From Firmicutes bacterium AM41-11 (GTDB lineage: Bacteria; Bacillota_I; Bacilli_A; Erysipelotrichales; Erysipelotrichaceae), in assembly GCA_003480165.1 (NCBI GenBank), contig QUIQ01000001.1, positions 248,001-312,000 on the forward strand: a stretch of DNA of 64,000 nucleotides. The letters run 5' to 3'. The notes under the pieces are model-generated. The model had not been told where the DNA came from and did no database searches. It saw only the letters and a program-made list of their open reading frames with translations. This document shows, piece by piece, positions 1 through 9,888 of the stretch. A program made the position numbers and the translations under genes. Position 1 is the first letter of the stretch. The number at the start of each line of letters is the position of its first letter.

Positions 1-56
1 ATTAAGACAGAAGCCAGTGCCGAGGCAGTAAACTTTAAGCGTAATTTACGAATCAT
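1..56 (-). CDS. Sensor histidine kinase, N-terminal fragment
   Basis: Reading from an ATG at 56 towards the window edge gives MIRKLRLKFTASALASVL, a basic stretch leading into a hydrophobic one, as at the start of a membrane histidine kinase. It overlaps the last codons of the upstream OmpR-type regulator by about 11 nt, the usual arrangement of a regulator-kinase pair. The kinase call comes from this context; only 18 residues are visible. Confidence 0.6.
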   Translation of the reverse strand, partial: MIRKLRLKFTASALASVL

Positions 57-729
57 TTTCTTTCAACTCCACAGAATAGCCGACATTACGATGCGCTTTG
101 ATTTCAATATCCGCATGCATCTTTACCAGCTTTTTGCGTAAATAAGCTATATAGACCCAAACAATATTGATTTCCGTATCCGATTCATATCCCCAAATCT
201 TCTCAAAAATTCGATCGGTTGATAAGACTTGATGGGGATTGGCCATCAATAATTCCATCATTTGAAATTCTTTATTGGCCAACTTAAATTCCGCCTTTTC
301 TCCTTTTAACACATAGGTTTTGCGATTCAATGTCACATGGCCAAAGCGAATCAATGAATCGTTCGATTCGGTATTTACGCGTGTAATCACTCGAATTCGC
401 GCCAAAAGCTCACGCGCATCAAAAGGCTTTGCCAAATAATCATTGGCCCCAGCATCCAAGCCATCCACTTTATCTTCTATTTCACTTTTCGCACTTAAAA
501 TTAATACAGGAATTTTATTGCCTTGTTTCCGAATTGTTTTTAAGACCGTAATACCATCTACTTTAGGCATCATAATATCTAAAATCAAACCATCATAGGC
601 TTCACTTTCTAAATACTCTAAAGCTTCCTGGCCATCATAAACCGCATCGACTGAATAATGCGATTTTTCTAAAATCGTTACTAAGGCATGGGATAAAGAT
701 TTTTCATCTTCGGCTAGTAATAAACGCAT
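46..729 (-). CDS. OmpR/PhoB-family response regulator
   Basis: A 227-residue DNA-binding response regulator. The receiver domain (about 1-118) has the acidic pocket at E7/D8, the phospho-acceptor D51 in LILDIMMPK, S79 and K101 in LAKPF. The C-terminal part (about 127-222) is a winged helix ending in the typical VWVYIAYLRKKL and HRNVGYSVE motifs. An AAGGAG lies just before the ATG. The partner kinase starts within its last codons. The stimulus cannot be told from the sequence. Confidence 0.95.
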   Translation of the reverse strand: MRLLLAEDEKSLSHALVTILEKSHYSVDAVYDGQEALEYLESEAYDGLILDIMMPKVDGITVLKTIRKQGNKIPVLILSAKSEIEDKVDGLDAGANDYLAKPFDARELLARIRVITRVNTESNDSLIRFGHVTLNRKTYVLKGEKAEFKLANKEFQMMELLMANPHQVLSTDRIFEKIWGYESDTEINIVWVYIAYLRKKLVKMHADIEIKAHRNVGYSVELKENDS

Positions 730-745
730 AGGTGCTTCTCCTTAC

Positions 746-770
746 AAAAAAAGAGAGATTACTCTCCCTT
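746..770 (-). terminator. Rho-independent terminator after the metallophosphoesterase
   Basis: On the minus strand a GAGAG/CTCTC stem with a TAAT loop is followed by seven T. It overlaps the stop codon of the phosphoesterase gene and separates it from the response regulator. Confidence 0.75.
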
Positions 771-1496
771 TATTTTCTCTATCTCTTCTAAAGTTATAAC
801 ACGATTAAACAAAGATATGCAAGGCTTGTTTGATGGAGACTGATAGACTTGATCGGTATGATAATGGCCATGCAGCCAAACCTTATAATCTAACTTCTTT
901 TCAATCTCATCTAAGAAAAGCTTACAGTCAAAGTATTCCGGACCATAATTATCCATATTGGTCGTATATTTAGTAGCTAATTCATGCGATTCAAATACTT
1001 CATGGGTTAAAACCATATCCACTTTCCAACCCACTTTATCTAAAGTATGCATAGCATGTTTCATCTGCTCCATCGTAGGAAGCTCTTCTTGCCACCAGTT
1101 AACATTTGATACACGATATTGTGCATCATGGCTTGGTGCTCCACCGAAACAAAAGCAACGAACGTGATCAATATCAAAAATCTCTCCACGCATCAAATGT
1201 ACAATGTTCGAACGAATGCGATGAATTTGTCCACCATGCCACTGTTCTTGCGGATATTGATTCAATAAATCAAAATTTTCATGATTTCCATCGATAAAAC
1301 ATGTTGTCCAAGGCAGCGACTCCAACCAGTCAAGCCAGAACTTATCGCCTTTCCCACCATCATAAACAAAACCAAAATCTCCCATGACAATGAGGTAGTC
1401 ATCACTCGTTAATTCTTTTCCTTTAGGAAACTTATCATCGGGATTTATTTTGGCAACATCTTGTTCACGATGTGTATCTCCAGTAAAATATATCAT
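759..1496 (-). CDS. Calcineurin-like metallophosphoesterase
   Basis: A 245-residue cytosolic phosphoesterase. The metal-binding motifs appear in order: GDTH near the N-terminus, GDFG at about residue 40, GNHE at about 70 and HGHYH near 210, the two-metal centre of the calcineurin-like superfamily. Substrate is unknown; members act on phosphoproteins, nucleotides or phosphodiesters. It is monocistronic, with a TACAAT-type -10 and a GGAG upstream of the ATG. Confidence 0.9.
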   Translation of the reverse strand: MIYFTGDTHREQDVAKINPDDKFPKGKELTSDDYLIVMGDFGFVYDGGKGDKFWLDWLESLPWTTCFIDGNHENFDLLNQYPQEQWHGGQIHRIRSNIVHLMRGEIFDIDHVRCFCFGGAPSHDAQYRVSNVNWWQEELPTMEQMKHAMHTLDKVGWKVDMVLTHEVFESHELATKYTTNMDNYGPEYFDCKLFLDEIEKKLDYKVWLHGHYHTDQVYQSPSNKPCISLFNRVITLEEIEKIKGE

Positions 1497-1588
1497 TTGT
1501 AAAACTCCAAAATCATTAATATTGTAACATACTTCTTTTTAATTGTATTAAGAAGTTTAGTACTTTAAGCGTTTACATTTTTACAAAA

Positions 1589-3319
1589 TCAAAGCACTTG
1601 TTGAAATTGACTCTGATAAAGCTGAGAATAGAAGCCGTTTTGAGCCAATAAGGAATGATGCGTACCCGTTTCAATAATCTTGCCATCTTTCATAACAACA
1701 ATTAAATCAGCATTCTGAATCGTTGATAAACGATGCGCAATCACAAAGGACGTCCGTCCTTTCATCAATTGATCAAAAGCCTTTTGTATATAAATTTCGG
1801 TACGCGTATCAATATTGGAAGTAGCCTCATCCAAAATCAACATTGGCGGTGATGCCAACATTATACGTGCAATACAAAGCAATTGTTGCTGGCCCTTGGA
1901 TAGACTTTCCAAAGAAATAACCGTATCTAAACCTTGTGGCAAACGTTTAATAAAACTATACGCAAAGCTCGCTTTTGCCGCTTCTAAGATTTCTTGGTCC
2001 GTCGCATCTTTTTTCCCAAGACGAATATTTTCCCGAACCGTATCATGTTTAATCCAGGAATCCTGTAAAACCATTCCAAAACTCTTTCGTAAAGAATATC
2101 GCGTTTGGTCATAGATATCTTTTCCATCCACAAAAATTTGCCCTTGATCTACATCATAAAAACGCATCAATAGATTAATCAATGTCGTCTTTCCACAACC
2201 CGTAGGACCTACTATCGCAATTTTTGAGCCTGCCTTTACATGCAGGTTAAAGTCTTCAATAAGATGTTGGTCTTTGGTATACGCAAAGCTCACATCATTG
2301 ATATCGACATTGCCTTGGACGGTATCTAAAACTTCTGTACCTTCTTGGCTTTCCAATGGGGCATCAATCAATTGGAATAAACGATCCGCACAAGCCAGGG
2401 CATTTTGTAGTTCAGTAATAACCGAACTAATATCATTAAATGGTTTCATATACTGGTTTGAATAACTCAGTAAAACCATTAAGGAACCAACGGTTAAATT
2501 CCCTTTTAAAATAAATAATGCGCCCAATAATGCCACAAAGGCATAAATAATGTTATTCACAAAACGCGTAGAGGGATTGGTTAAACTGCTAACAAAGACG
2601 GCTTTTTGTGAATAGTCTTGCAAGGCTTCATTTAACTTAGAAAATTGTTCGCTGGCATGTTTTTCATAACCAAACATTTTAACAATCTTCTCATTGCCAA
2701 TCATTTCTTCTATATAGGCTGTCTGTAAATCACGCGTTTCACTCTGCTTTTGAAACAAACGATACGAGTGTTGCGAAATCCATTTGGCAACAAAGAAACT
2801 CACTGGCGTTAAACAAAGCACAAATAAAGAAATCCATACGTTGTAACAAAACATAAAATACAAAGTCACCAGAATCGTCACAACCCCTGAGAATAATTGC
2901 GTAAAACCAAGTAATAAACCATCCGATACTTGTTCCACATCGGCTATCATACAAGAAAGAATTTCCCCAACCCCATGATGATCTAAATACGCTAGAGGCA
3001 AGTGTTGGAGTTTCCGTATGGCCTGACTGCGTATATCACGTACGACATAATACGTAATATGATTGTTGATTAAATTCATCACCCAAGTTGAAATAGCGGA
3101 AATACCAATCCATAAAAGAATCTGCAGACTCATACTTTTTAAAGAAAGAAAATCTACTTTTCCTTTTCCCAACAGAAAATCAATTTCCTTACCAAAACAT
3201 TTAGGAATATAAAGCTGTGTCACAACTGCCACAAAGGATAAGACAAAGGAAAGAAGCAAGAAAAAGTGATACTTTTTGATGTACGCAAACACTTTTTTAA
3301 AAGTTTCTGAACTTTTCAT
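1589..3319 (-). CDS. ABC exporter half-transporter with catalytic Glu (heterodimer partner 2)
   Basis: A 576-residue fused membrane-ATPase subunit of the multidrug ABC type. Six membrane spans (about 1-310) precede a nucleotide-binding domain with Walker A GPTGCGKTT, signature LSKGQ (non-canonical) and Walker B LILDEATS with the catalytic Glu. Its start follows directly after the stop of the upstream partner (TAG-ATG), with an AAGGAGG inside that gene. The partner has LSGGQ but Asp instead of the catalytic Glu. That is the pattern of heterodimers with one active and one degenerate ATP site (TM287/288, BmrCD). Substrate unknown; probably drugs or lipids. Confidence 0.92.
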   Translation of the reverse strand: MKSSETFKKVFAYIKKYHFFLLLSFVLSFVAVVTQLYIPKCFGKEIDFLLGKGKVDFLSLKSMSLQILLWIGISAISTWVMNLINNHITYYVVRDIRSQAIRKLQHLPLAYLDHHGVGEILSCMIADVEQVSDGLLLGFTQLFSGVVTILVTLYFMFCYNVWISLFVLCLTPVSFFVAKWISQHSYRLFQKQSETRDLQTAYIEEMIGNEKIVKMFGYEKHASEQFSKLNEALQDYSQKAVFVSSLTNPSTRFVNNIIYAFVALLGALFILKGNLTVGSLMVLLSYSNQYMKPFNDISSVITELQNALACADRLFQLIDAPLESQEGTEVLDTVQGNVDINDVSFAYTKDQHLIEDFNLHVKAGSKIAIVGPTGCGKTTLINLLMRFYDVDQGQIFVDGKDIYDQTRYSLRKSFGMVLQDSWIKHDTVRENIRLGKKDATDQEILEAAKASFAYSFIKRLPQGLDTVISLESLSKGQQQLLCIARIMLASPPMLILDEATSNIDTRTEIYIQKAFDQLMKGRTSFVIAHRLSTIQNADLIVVMKDGKIIETGTHHSLLAQNGFYSQLYQSQFQQVL

Positions 3320-5041
3320 CTAACATTCCTCCTTAGCGTATTGGGAAGCATAAATCTCTTGGTAGACCGAACAAGATTCTAACAACTGGGCATGATTTCC
3401 TTGTCCAACTAACTTTCCATCATCTAAGACAAGAATCGTTTGAGCTTGGCTAATACTGCTGATTCTTTGCGATACAATAAAAATTGTCATCATTTTCGAT
3501 AGCGAGCGCAAGGCCTGACGCAAACGTGCATCCGTCGCAAAATCCAGGGCACTGGCACTATCATCCAAAATCAAGATATCGGGTTGTTTCATTAAAGCTC
3601 TGGCAATGGTAAGTCGTTGTCTTTGCCCACCAGATAAATTCTTTCCATTTTGTTCCAAGACAAAATCCAATTGTCCTAACTTTCCTTCTACGACATCTCT
3701 TGCTTGAGCAAGTTCTAAAGCCTGCCAGATTTCTTGATCACTGGCATCTTCTTTTCCCCATTTCATATTGTCACGAATACTGCCATGAAAGAGCACAACA
3801 TTCTGGGAAACAAAACCAATTTGATCATTCAATTGCGCTTGCGAATACTTCTCAATCGGATGACCAAACAAATTCAATGACCCCGAATCCATATCATAGT
3901 AGTGTGCCAACAGCTGCATCAAAGTAGATTTTCCCGATCCCGTTCCACCTGTAACACCTACAACCGTGCCTTTTTCAATCGTAAAATTCACATCTTCTAA
4001 AGCAGGAGAAGAAGCTCCCGGATACGTAAAAGTCAAATCCTTACATTCATATGCAAGATTACACTTTGTATCTAATACATCCCGACCATATCTTAATGAA
4101 CCTTTTTGAGCTAATATCGTTTCAATACGTTGACTGCAGGCAATGGATTTATTGATAGTTACAATTAAAGAAGCCAGCTTCACTAATTCAATAATGATCT
4201 GTGCCATATAGTTATAAAGCGCAACTACATCCCCTTGTAACAGATTTCCCAATTGAACTTGAACCGCCCCAACTTGAATCAAGACAATCGTTGCGACATT
4301 AATAATGATGTAGGTTAAAGGATTCATCAAGGCATTGATCTTACCAAGAAACTCATTAAAAGACGTATAATCCTGGTTCACCGAATCAAATTCTTGAACT
4401 TCGTCTTCTTCTTTACAAAAAGCCCGAATCACGCGAACCCCCGTAATTTGATCACGCGTAATGCCTAATAAAGCATCTAAACGACTTTGTACTTTTTTGA
4501 ACAACGGGATACAAAATGCCATAATTCCTACAACCACAATCGTCAGTAAAACAATCGCAACCAAAAAGACAATAGAAACTTTTTGATTGATAAAAAAAGC
4601 CATCAATAAAGACCCAAAGACAATAAAGGGAGAACGCAAAAGGAGACGTAAAGTCATATTAATCCCATTTTGTACCTGGTTCATATCACTGGTCATCCGG
4701 GTAATAAGGGTATCAACACCTAAGGTATCCAGTTCTTTAAACGACAAAGATTGAATATGATCAAATAATCGTTGGCGCAACTTGGTCGTTACACCAACCG
4801 CTGCTTTTGCCGCAAAGAATTGGGCCGTAAAACTACAAGCCATTCCAACAAGAGCAAGCATAATTAAAAGCAGGACATACTTCCAAATAATCGTCCAATT
4901 TCCCGTTTGAATTCCTTGGTTGATGCATCGCGCCACCATCAGTGGTACCAGCAAATCAAAAAAGGCTTCCAACATTTTAAAAGTTGGTGCCAGAATAGAT
5001 TCTTTCGCATAATCTTTTAAATAAGTAAAAACTATTTTCAT
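3320..5041 (-). CDS. ABC exporter half-transporter with degenerate Walker B (heterodimer partner 1)
   Basis: A 573-residue membrane-ATPase fusion and first gene of the pair. It has an N-terminal six-span domain, Walker A VTGGTGSGKST, canonical signature LSGGQRQRL and Walker B LILDDSAS. The catalytic Glu is thus replaced by Asp, as in the degenerate site of heterodimeric exporters. It is divergent from a LysR gene 79 bp away, which is the obvious candidate regulator. The two subunits probably assemble into one inner-membrane exporter. Confidence 0.92.
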   Translation of the reverse strand: MKIVFTYLKDYAKESILAPTFKMLEAFFDLLVPLMVARCINQGIQTGNWTIIWKYVLLLIMLALVGMACSFTAQFFAAKAAVGVTTKLRQRLFDHIQSLSFKELDTLGVDTLITRMTSDMNQVQNGINMTLRLLLRSPFIVFGSLLMAFFINQKVSIVFLVAIVLLTIVVVGIMAFCIPLFKKVQSRLDALLGITRDQITGVRVIRAFCKEEDEVQEFDSVNQDYTSFNEFLGKINALMNPLTYIIINVATIVLIQVGAVQVQLGNLLQGDVVALYNYMAQIIIELVKLASLIVTINKSIACSQRIETILAQKGSLRYGRDVLDTKCNLAYECKDLTFTYPGASSPALEDVNFTIEKGTVVGVTGGTGSGKSTLMQLLAHYYDMDSGSLNLFGHPIEKYSQAQLNDQIGFVSQNVVLFHGSIRDNMKWGKEDASDQEIWQALELAQARDVVEGKLGQLDFVLEQNGKNLSGGQRQRLTIARALMKQPDILILDDSASALDFATDARLRQALRSLSKMMTIFIVSQRISSISQAQTILVLDDGKLVGQGNHAQLLESCSVYQEIYASQYAKEEC

Positions 5042-5120
5042 ACTATCACCATGTCCACTATAGCATGTGTTAAAATATATAAAAAAGATTATTATTATAT
5101 AGAAAGTATATGGTTTTTAT

Positions 5121-5978
5121 ATGGATACAAAACAACTTCTTTATTTTAAAACAATTGTTGAACAAGGTACGATCTCTAAAGCTGCACAAGTTTTACATAT
5201 GAGTCAACCTCCACTCAGTCTACAAATGCATCAATTAGAGCAGGAAGTAGGTTGTCCACTATTCTATCGTGGGGCTAGAAAAATCACCTGTACCCAAGAA
5301 GGTGAATACCTCTATCATCGAGCTACGACCATTCTGCAACTTATGAATCGTACCAAGTTAGAAATCAAAGAGCAACAAAATGGTGAATTAGGAAAACTCC
5401 ATATTGGGATTGTTTCCAGTTGCCATGAATACGCATTAAAAAACTGGATTCAAACTTTTGCGAAGAAGTATCCCAAGATACAATATGAAATCACCGAAGC
5501 CAATACTTATAACCTGATTGAAGAAGTCAACAATCATAAAATCGAATGCGCCTTTGTACGTACCCCTTTTTCGATTCCAAATACCATGGAAGCCATTCCT
5601 TTTGAAACCGAAGCTCTTTACTGCATCGGTTTAAAAAAAGATGAACCCATCTCATTAAAAGAACTGGCCAATCAACCTTTAGTTATTTACCGCCGCTGGA
5701 AAAATCTATTTGATGAATACTTTGAAAAACATCAATGTAAAGTCAACTATGCCTGTATTTGCGATGATACAAGAACCAGTATTCGCTGGGCCGAAGCCGG
5801 ATTAGGTTTAGCGATCACACCAGAATCTTCTTTATCGTATCTGTCGCTAGATATCCCTTATACCCAAATTGACCAAACTGAATTTTCCAGTCAAATCTGT
5901 TTAATTAAAAATAAAGATTCCTATGTATCTAGACCAACCCAGTTATTTTTAGAGATGGTGCAAAAAAATAAAAAGTAG
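5121..5978 (+). CDS. LysR-family transcriptional regulator
   Basis: A 285-residue regulator with an N-terminal winged HTH (about 1-60; TISKAAQVLHMSQPPLS is the recognition part) and a periplasmic-binding-like effector domain from about residue 88. It faces away from the ABC exporter pair across 79 bp of AT-rich DNA. By LysR habit it probably autoregulates and controls that operon. The ligand is not predictable. A strong terminator follows the stop. Confidence 0.92.
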   Translation: MDTKQLLYFKTIVEQGTISKAAQVLHMSQPPLSLQMHQLEQEVGCPLFYRGARKITCTQEGEYLYHRATTILQLMNRTKLEIKEQQNGELGKLHIGIVSSCHEYALKNWIQTFAKKYPKIQYEITEANTYNLIEEVNNHKIECAFVRTPFSIPNTMEAIPFETEALYCIGLKKDEPISLKELANQPLVIYRRWKNLFDEYFEKHQCKVNYACICDDTRTSIRWAEAGLGLAITPESSLSYLSLDIPYTQIDQTEFSSQICLIKNKDSYVSRPTQLFLEMVQKNKK

Positions 5979-6006
5979 GTTTGTTTTTACTGAACCTACC
6001 TTTTTT
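5975..6006 (+). terminator. Terminator of the LysR gene
   Basis: The stem GTAGGTT/AACCTAC starts inside the stop codon and is followed by six T. Confidence 0.85.
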
Positions 6007-7202
6007 AGATTGACTTTAATAACTGAACGAATTCTCTTTCTACTTCATTATTTGGAATTTCTATGCGACATTTACTTCTTAAGTAATCCAAGACTTTTGA
6101 GATGGTTAAATAAACTGCATTCACAAATAAGCCCCATAATGTGGAAGTATTAGTACCTTCATAAAAACTTGTCTGTAAATTCACTTCAGTTTCTAAATAA
6201 CCATTCTGAATCAAATTTTCATATTGCTCTTTGAAATCCAAATCAGCTTGTTTTATTGCCGATTTGATCATTGTATTTGAACTGGTATTGACCCAAAAAG
6301 GGATCAATTTCTTCGTATCTATATAATTCAAAATGGACCATGGATTGTAAATTTCGACACTTCCCATACGATATCCATCATATATATTTTTTACTTCCGC
6401 ATTTAATTCTAAACCTCGATTTTTTAATAATCCTTTTACTTCGTCAGGATCAAAACCAAAATAATGAGAATATCTCGAATCTACAACATCGCAAACCACA
6501 AGATTATTCAAATCGCTAAAAATATTCTCTTCTGCCACTCTTTGTATACCCGAAAGCAATGCCAAACCTAAACTATTGGACGTTTTTAAAGAGTTATGCA
6601 ACAAAGCAGATAAGCCATTTCGAATATCAAGATAAAAACCATTTACATGTCCTTCAATGAAAGGCGTATCATATTCATCGATAATGACCATGACTTCTTT
6701 GTGATAATAATTTTTCAAGCAATCCCTCAAAAAAATAAGTGCATCATCCATTCCTTCCAAACTATCGCTTTGAAAATCAACAAGGACAGATTCAATCAAA
6801 TCATGTTGAATCTGATCATATTTATTTGAATATTCAAACATAAAATCGTATTTTGCCCATTCTTTTAAAATCTGTTTTTTTATCGTAGATATTACAGATC
6901 TCTTTTCCCTTTTGGCATCCGCAAAAGTAATAAAAATAGTAGGGTACTGATTCATTTCGCATGTATACGGAGTTGAAAGTATTTTGGTGCCCTCAAACAG
7001 TTTTTTAGAATCTTTCGTGATATCAAGAAATTCTGATAACATCGATAAATTTAAAGTCTTTCCAAATCGACGAGGCCGAGTGATAAGCGTAACTTTACTT
7101 TTTCTATCAAAAAATCTTGAATCATTAAAGTTTTATCAAAAAAACATATTCATTTTCTCCTAATTCGCGAAAATTCGATATACCTATAGGAATCTTTTTC
7201 AT
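6005..7202 (-). pseudogene. AAA-ATPase-like / PD-(D/E)XK family gene, two frameshifts and truncated 3' end
   Basis: The longest open part (6005-7042, 345 residues) starts mid-domain at MLSEF and contains VMVIIDEYDTPF, a Walker B-like motif of the AAA-ATPase-like family (Pfam PF09820). The true start is the ATG at 7202, behind a perfect AGGAGG, giving MKKIPIGISNFRELGENEY. Two one-base losses then break the frame: one in the seven-A run at 7138-7144, one in the A/T run near 7100. Adding one base to each joins the pieces through TLITRPRRFGKTLNLSML, the expected P-loop. Repaired, it is 399 residues, shorter than the usual 500-plus because the C-terminal nuclease-like domain is missing. The gene ends against the LysR terminator. 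Function of the family is unsettled. Confidence 0.8.
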
Positions 7203-7307
7203 AAGCTCAGACCTCCTTTTAAATACAACATTGGATAAGTTACTAGCTTTAATATATCGTAAAAGTCAAAGGAAAAGAATGAACAATATTGACTACACTA
7301 CCTATAA

Positions 7308-7344
7308 AGATAAGAAGACATTTATCGTTGTTGATAAATGCCTT
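7308..7344 (-). terminator. Terminator of the GNAT gene
   Basis: A 12-bp stem (one mismatch) of AAGGCATTTATC and its complement closes a six-base loop; the T tract on the minus strand is broken (CTTATCTTT), so it may be leaky. Confidence 0.6.
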
Positions 7345-7349
7345 CTAAA

Positions 7350-7760
7350 TTAAATCTTATTTGAAAAGTTACATAGTTGCATTGCCACACCATCTTCCAT
7401 GATTTGAAAACCATGTTTTTCATAGAATGCCGCATTTTTTCTTTCCTCTGGCATAAGCTCAATATAAAGGTAATCTTTATATTTTTCTTTAACCATTTCT
7501 ACCATGGTTCCAGCGATTCCCTGCCCATGATAATCCGGATGAACCAATACATAATGCATATATGCAACCAGTTCAGAATCATCTAAGACACGGACCAATC
7601 CGACAAGTCTATCCCCATCCCAGGCAGTTATTACTGTAGATGAGTGCATCAATGCCTTATAAAGTCTAGTGGGATATTGTGCGGACACCCAACCAACCGA
7701 TGAAAATAAATCTACAACCGATTTATTATCAAATTTCTTTTCTTCTGCATACGTAATCAT
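7350..7760 (-). CDS. GNAT-family N-acetyltransferase
   Basis: A 136-residue single-domain acetyltransferase. The acetyl-CoA binding motif A is seen as VLVHPDYHGQGIAGTMV (Q/RxxGxG/A type), followed by the AFYEKHGF motif B near the C-terminus. The family transfers acetyl from acetyl-CoA to amines; the acceptor here is unknown. Monocistronic, with a hairpin downstream. Confidence 0.88.
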   Translation of the reverse strand: MITYAEEKKFDNKSVVDLFSSVGWVSAQYPTRLYKALMHSSTVITAWDGDRLVGLVRVLDDSELVAYMHYVLVHPDYHGQGIAGTMVEMVKEKYKDYLYIELMPEERKNAAFYEKHGFQIMEDGVAMQLCNFSNKI

Positions 7761-7814
7761 AAAAATCCTCTTTCTTTGAAATCTTACTACTTTAAGAACT
7801 CAAATTGAATACCA

Positions 7815-7850
7815 TTAAAAAAGCCTCTAAGCATTTCGCTTAAAGGCTTC
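7815..7850 (-). terminator. Terminator after fakA
   Basis: Minus-strand stem AAGCCTTTAAGC paired to GCTTAGAGGCTT, loop GAAAT, then a T run. Confidence 0.85.
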
Positions 7851-7857
7851 AGCATTC

Positions 7858-9495
7858 TTATTCAACACCAATGATAAATGGATATACCGGTTGTTGTCCA
7901 TTATGGATTTCAACTTCAGCATCACTATTTTCTTCAATGTAGTCAGCTAATTCTTGGGCTTGTTCTTCCGTTGCATCAACCCCATAGATTAAAGTAACTA
8001 ATTCGCTATCTTCATCTAACATCGAAGAAACCAAAGTCTTGCTGGCTTCCATACAATCTGGAACACTGGCAGCAATCTTCTTGCCACTAATTCCCATGTA
8101 TTCGCCTTTTTTGATTTCTTGACCTTCGTATGTCGTATCTTTGATTGCATATGTTACTTCACCCGATTTTACATGGGCAATCGCTTCATTCATTTCATTC
8201 AAATTTGATTCAAGATCAGCATCTGGATTGAACATAACACAAGCACTTAATCCTTGTGGAACTGTCTTAGTTTCTAAGACATGAATATCTGCATCTTCAC
8301 AAACATCTTTAGCTTGATTTGCCGCTAAAATAATATTGGAGTTATTTGGCAAGATAAAGATGTGATCCGCATTTACTTTTTCAATGGCACTGACAAAATC
8401 TTCTGTACTAGGATTCATTGTCTGTCCGCCACCAATCACAATATCGGCACGATATTCTTTGAACATTTCATCAATACCTTTACCCGGAGCAACCGTAATA
8501 ATGGCATATTTTTTATGTTCTACCGGTTCTTCCACAGCAGCTTTAGCATCTTCTAATTCAACAATATGATCATGTTGTTGCTGCATGTTTTCCACTTTGA
8601 TTTTCACAAAACGTCCCTGACGACGTCCCATCTTTAATGCAACATATGGCTTTAAAGTATGTACATGCACTTTAACCAAATCTTCATCCTGTACACAAAC
8701 TAAGGAATTACCAATGCTGGCTAATTCATCACGGAAACCTTCTTCCGAGAAGTTCTTCATACCAATTTCGTTTAATTGAATAACAAATTCCGTACAGAAA
8801 CCATATTCATCTTCGCCGCCTTCAACTTTCGTTTGGGCATGATCTTCCACTGCTTCCTGGTCAGCTTTTTGCACAACCGTTCCCTTTAAAGCAGATAGGA
8901 AGCCTTCAAAAATAACACATAGCCCTTTTCCACCACTATCGACAACGCCAACTTCTGCTAAGACAGGAAGTAATTCTGGTGTTCTTTTCAAAGATTCATT
9001 GGCTTCTTCAACCATCTTTTGAATTACTTCTGTACAGTCTTTGATTTCTTCCGTAACTGTATAAGCATAAGTATAATCAGCCGCTTCACGAACGACGGTT
9101 AAAATCGTTCCCTCAACCGGACGCATAACCGCACGATACGCTACTCTTGATCCATTAACCAATGCATGCGCCAATTGCAAAGCATCGACAGTTTCATTAT
9201 CTTCTAATGCCTGGAAGATTCCCCGGAAAATCTGTGAAGTAATAACACCTGAGTTTCCTCTTGCTCCCATCAATAAACCACGGGATAAAGCTTTTAAAAT
9301 CTTTCCTACATGGTCTTCCTTACAATCTAATGCGGCTTTGGCACCGTTGGAAAAAGTAAGGAACATATTGGTTCCCGTGTCCCCATCAGGTACTGGGAAG
9401 ACATTTAGTGCATCAATTTCTCCAGAATGATTACCTAAATTATTCATTCCAGATTCCAACATTTGTTTCAATAATTGTCCATTAATCTGATCCAT
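7858..9495 (-). CDS. fakA: Fatty acid kinase ATPase subunit FakA (DhaL domain; YloV-like)
   Basis: A 545-residue protein. The N-terminal DhaL nucleotide-binding domain (about 1-200) includes NVFPVPDGDTGTNM, whose Asp residues hold Mg-ATP, and GARGNSGVI. It is followed by the middle domain and a C-terminal domain. FakA phosphorylates fatty acids bound to a FakB protein so that exogenous fatty acids enter phospholipid synthesis. No FakB is seen in the window. It follows the Asp23-like gene by 8 nt, the usual yloU-yloV pairing. Confidence 0.9.
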   Translation of the reverse strand: MDQINGQLLKQMLESGMNNLGNHSGEIDALNVFPVPDGDTGTNMFLTFSNGAKAALDCKEDHVGKILKALSRGLLMGARGNSGVITSQIFRGIFQALEDNETVDALQLAHALVNGSRVAYRAVMRPVEGTILTVVREAADYTYAYTVTEEIKDCTEVIQKMVEEANESLKRTPELLPVLAEVGVVDSGGKGLCVIFEGFLSALKGTVVQKADQEAVEDHAQTKVEGGEDEYGFCTEFVIQLNEIGMKNFSEEGFRDELASIGNSLVCVQDEDLVKVHVHTLKPYVALKMGRRQGRFVKIKVENMQQQHDHIVELEDAKAAVEEPVEHKKYAIITVAPGKGIDEMFKEYRADIVIGGGQTMNPSTEDFVSAIEKVNADHIFILPNNSNIILAANQAKDVCEDADIHVLETKTVPQGLSACVMFNPDADLESNLNEMNEAIAHVKSGEVTYAIKDTTYEGQEIKKGEYMGISGKKIAASVPDCMEASKTLVSSMLDEDSELVTLIYGVDATEEQAQELADYIEENSDAEVEIHNGQQPVYPFIIGVE

Positions 9496-9503
9496 AATTT
9501 CTC

Positions 9504-9863
9504 CTACTTCGCAGCACGTACCCCTTGAACACAGATGTTAACAGCAACAACTTTAAGTTCTAAGGTTTTCTCCAATACATATTTCACGCGTTTTTGTGCT
9601 TCTTGCACAACTTCGCTCAATTTAATTCCTTGTAAAGCAATAATATATAAATCTAAAATCAAACCATCTTCTTGTTGGCGCACAATGACACCACGCGCAT
9701 AGTTTTCTTTCTTTAGTAGTTCAGCCCAACCATCACGAACGACTTTTTGGCTAGACATACCAACAACACCGTAACATTCGGTAATCGTTCCACCAGCAAG
9801 ACTGGCAATCGCATCCAATGAAATTGAGATATTTCCATATTCTGTAGACTTATTAATAGGCAT
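9504..9863 (-). CDS. Asp23/Gls24 family protein (YloU-like)
   Basis: A small protein of 119 residues from the ATG at 9863, chosen because AGGAGG lies 8 nt upstream; the frame is open a further six codons. The sequence (ISISLDAIASLAGGTI near the start, VNICVQGV near the end) is of the Asp23/Gls24 envelope-stress family. It is almost always beside the DhaL gene fakA, as here. A good promoter precedes it, so the pair need not depend on the upstream cell-wall operon. Confidence 0.9.
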   Translation of the reverse strand: MPINKSTEYGNISISLDAIASLAGGTITECYGVVGMSSQKVVRDGWAELLKKENYARGVIVRQQEDGLILDLYIIALQGIKLSEVVQEAQKRVKYVLEKTLELKVVAVNICVQGVRAAK

Positions 9864-9888
9864 AAAAGTTCCTCCTACCATCTTAAAT

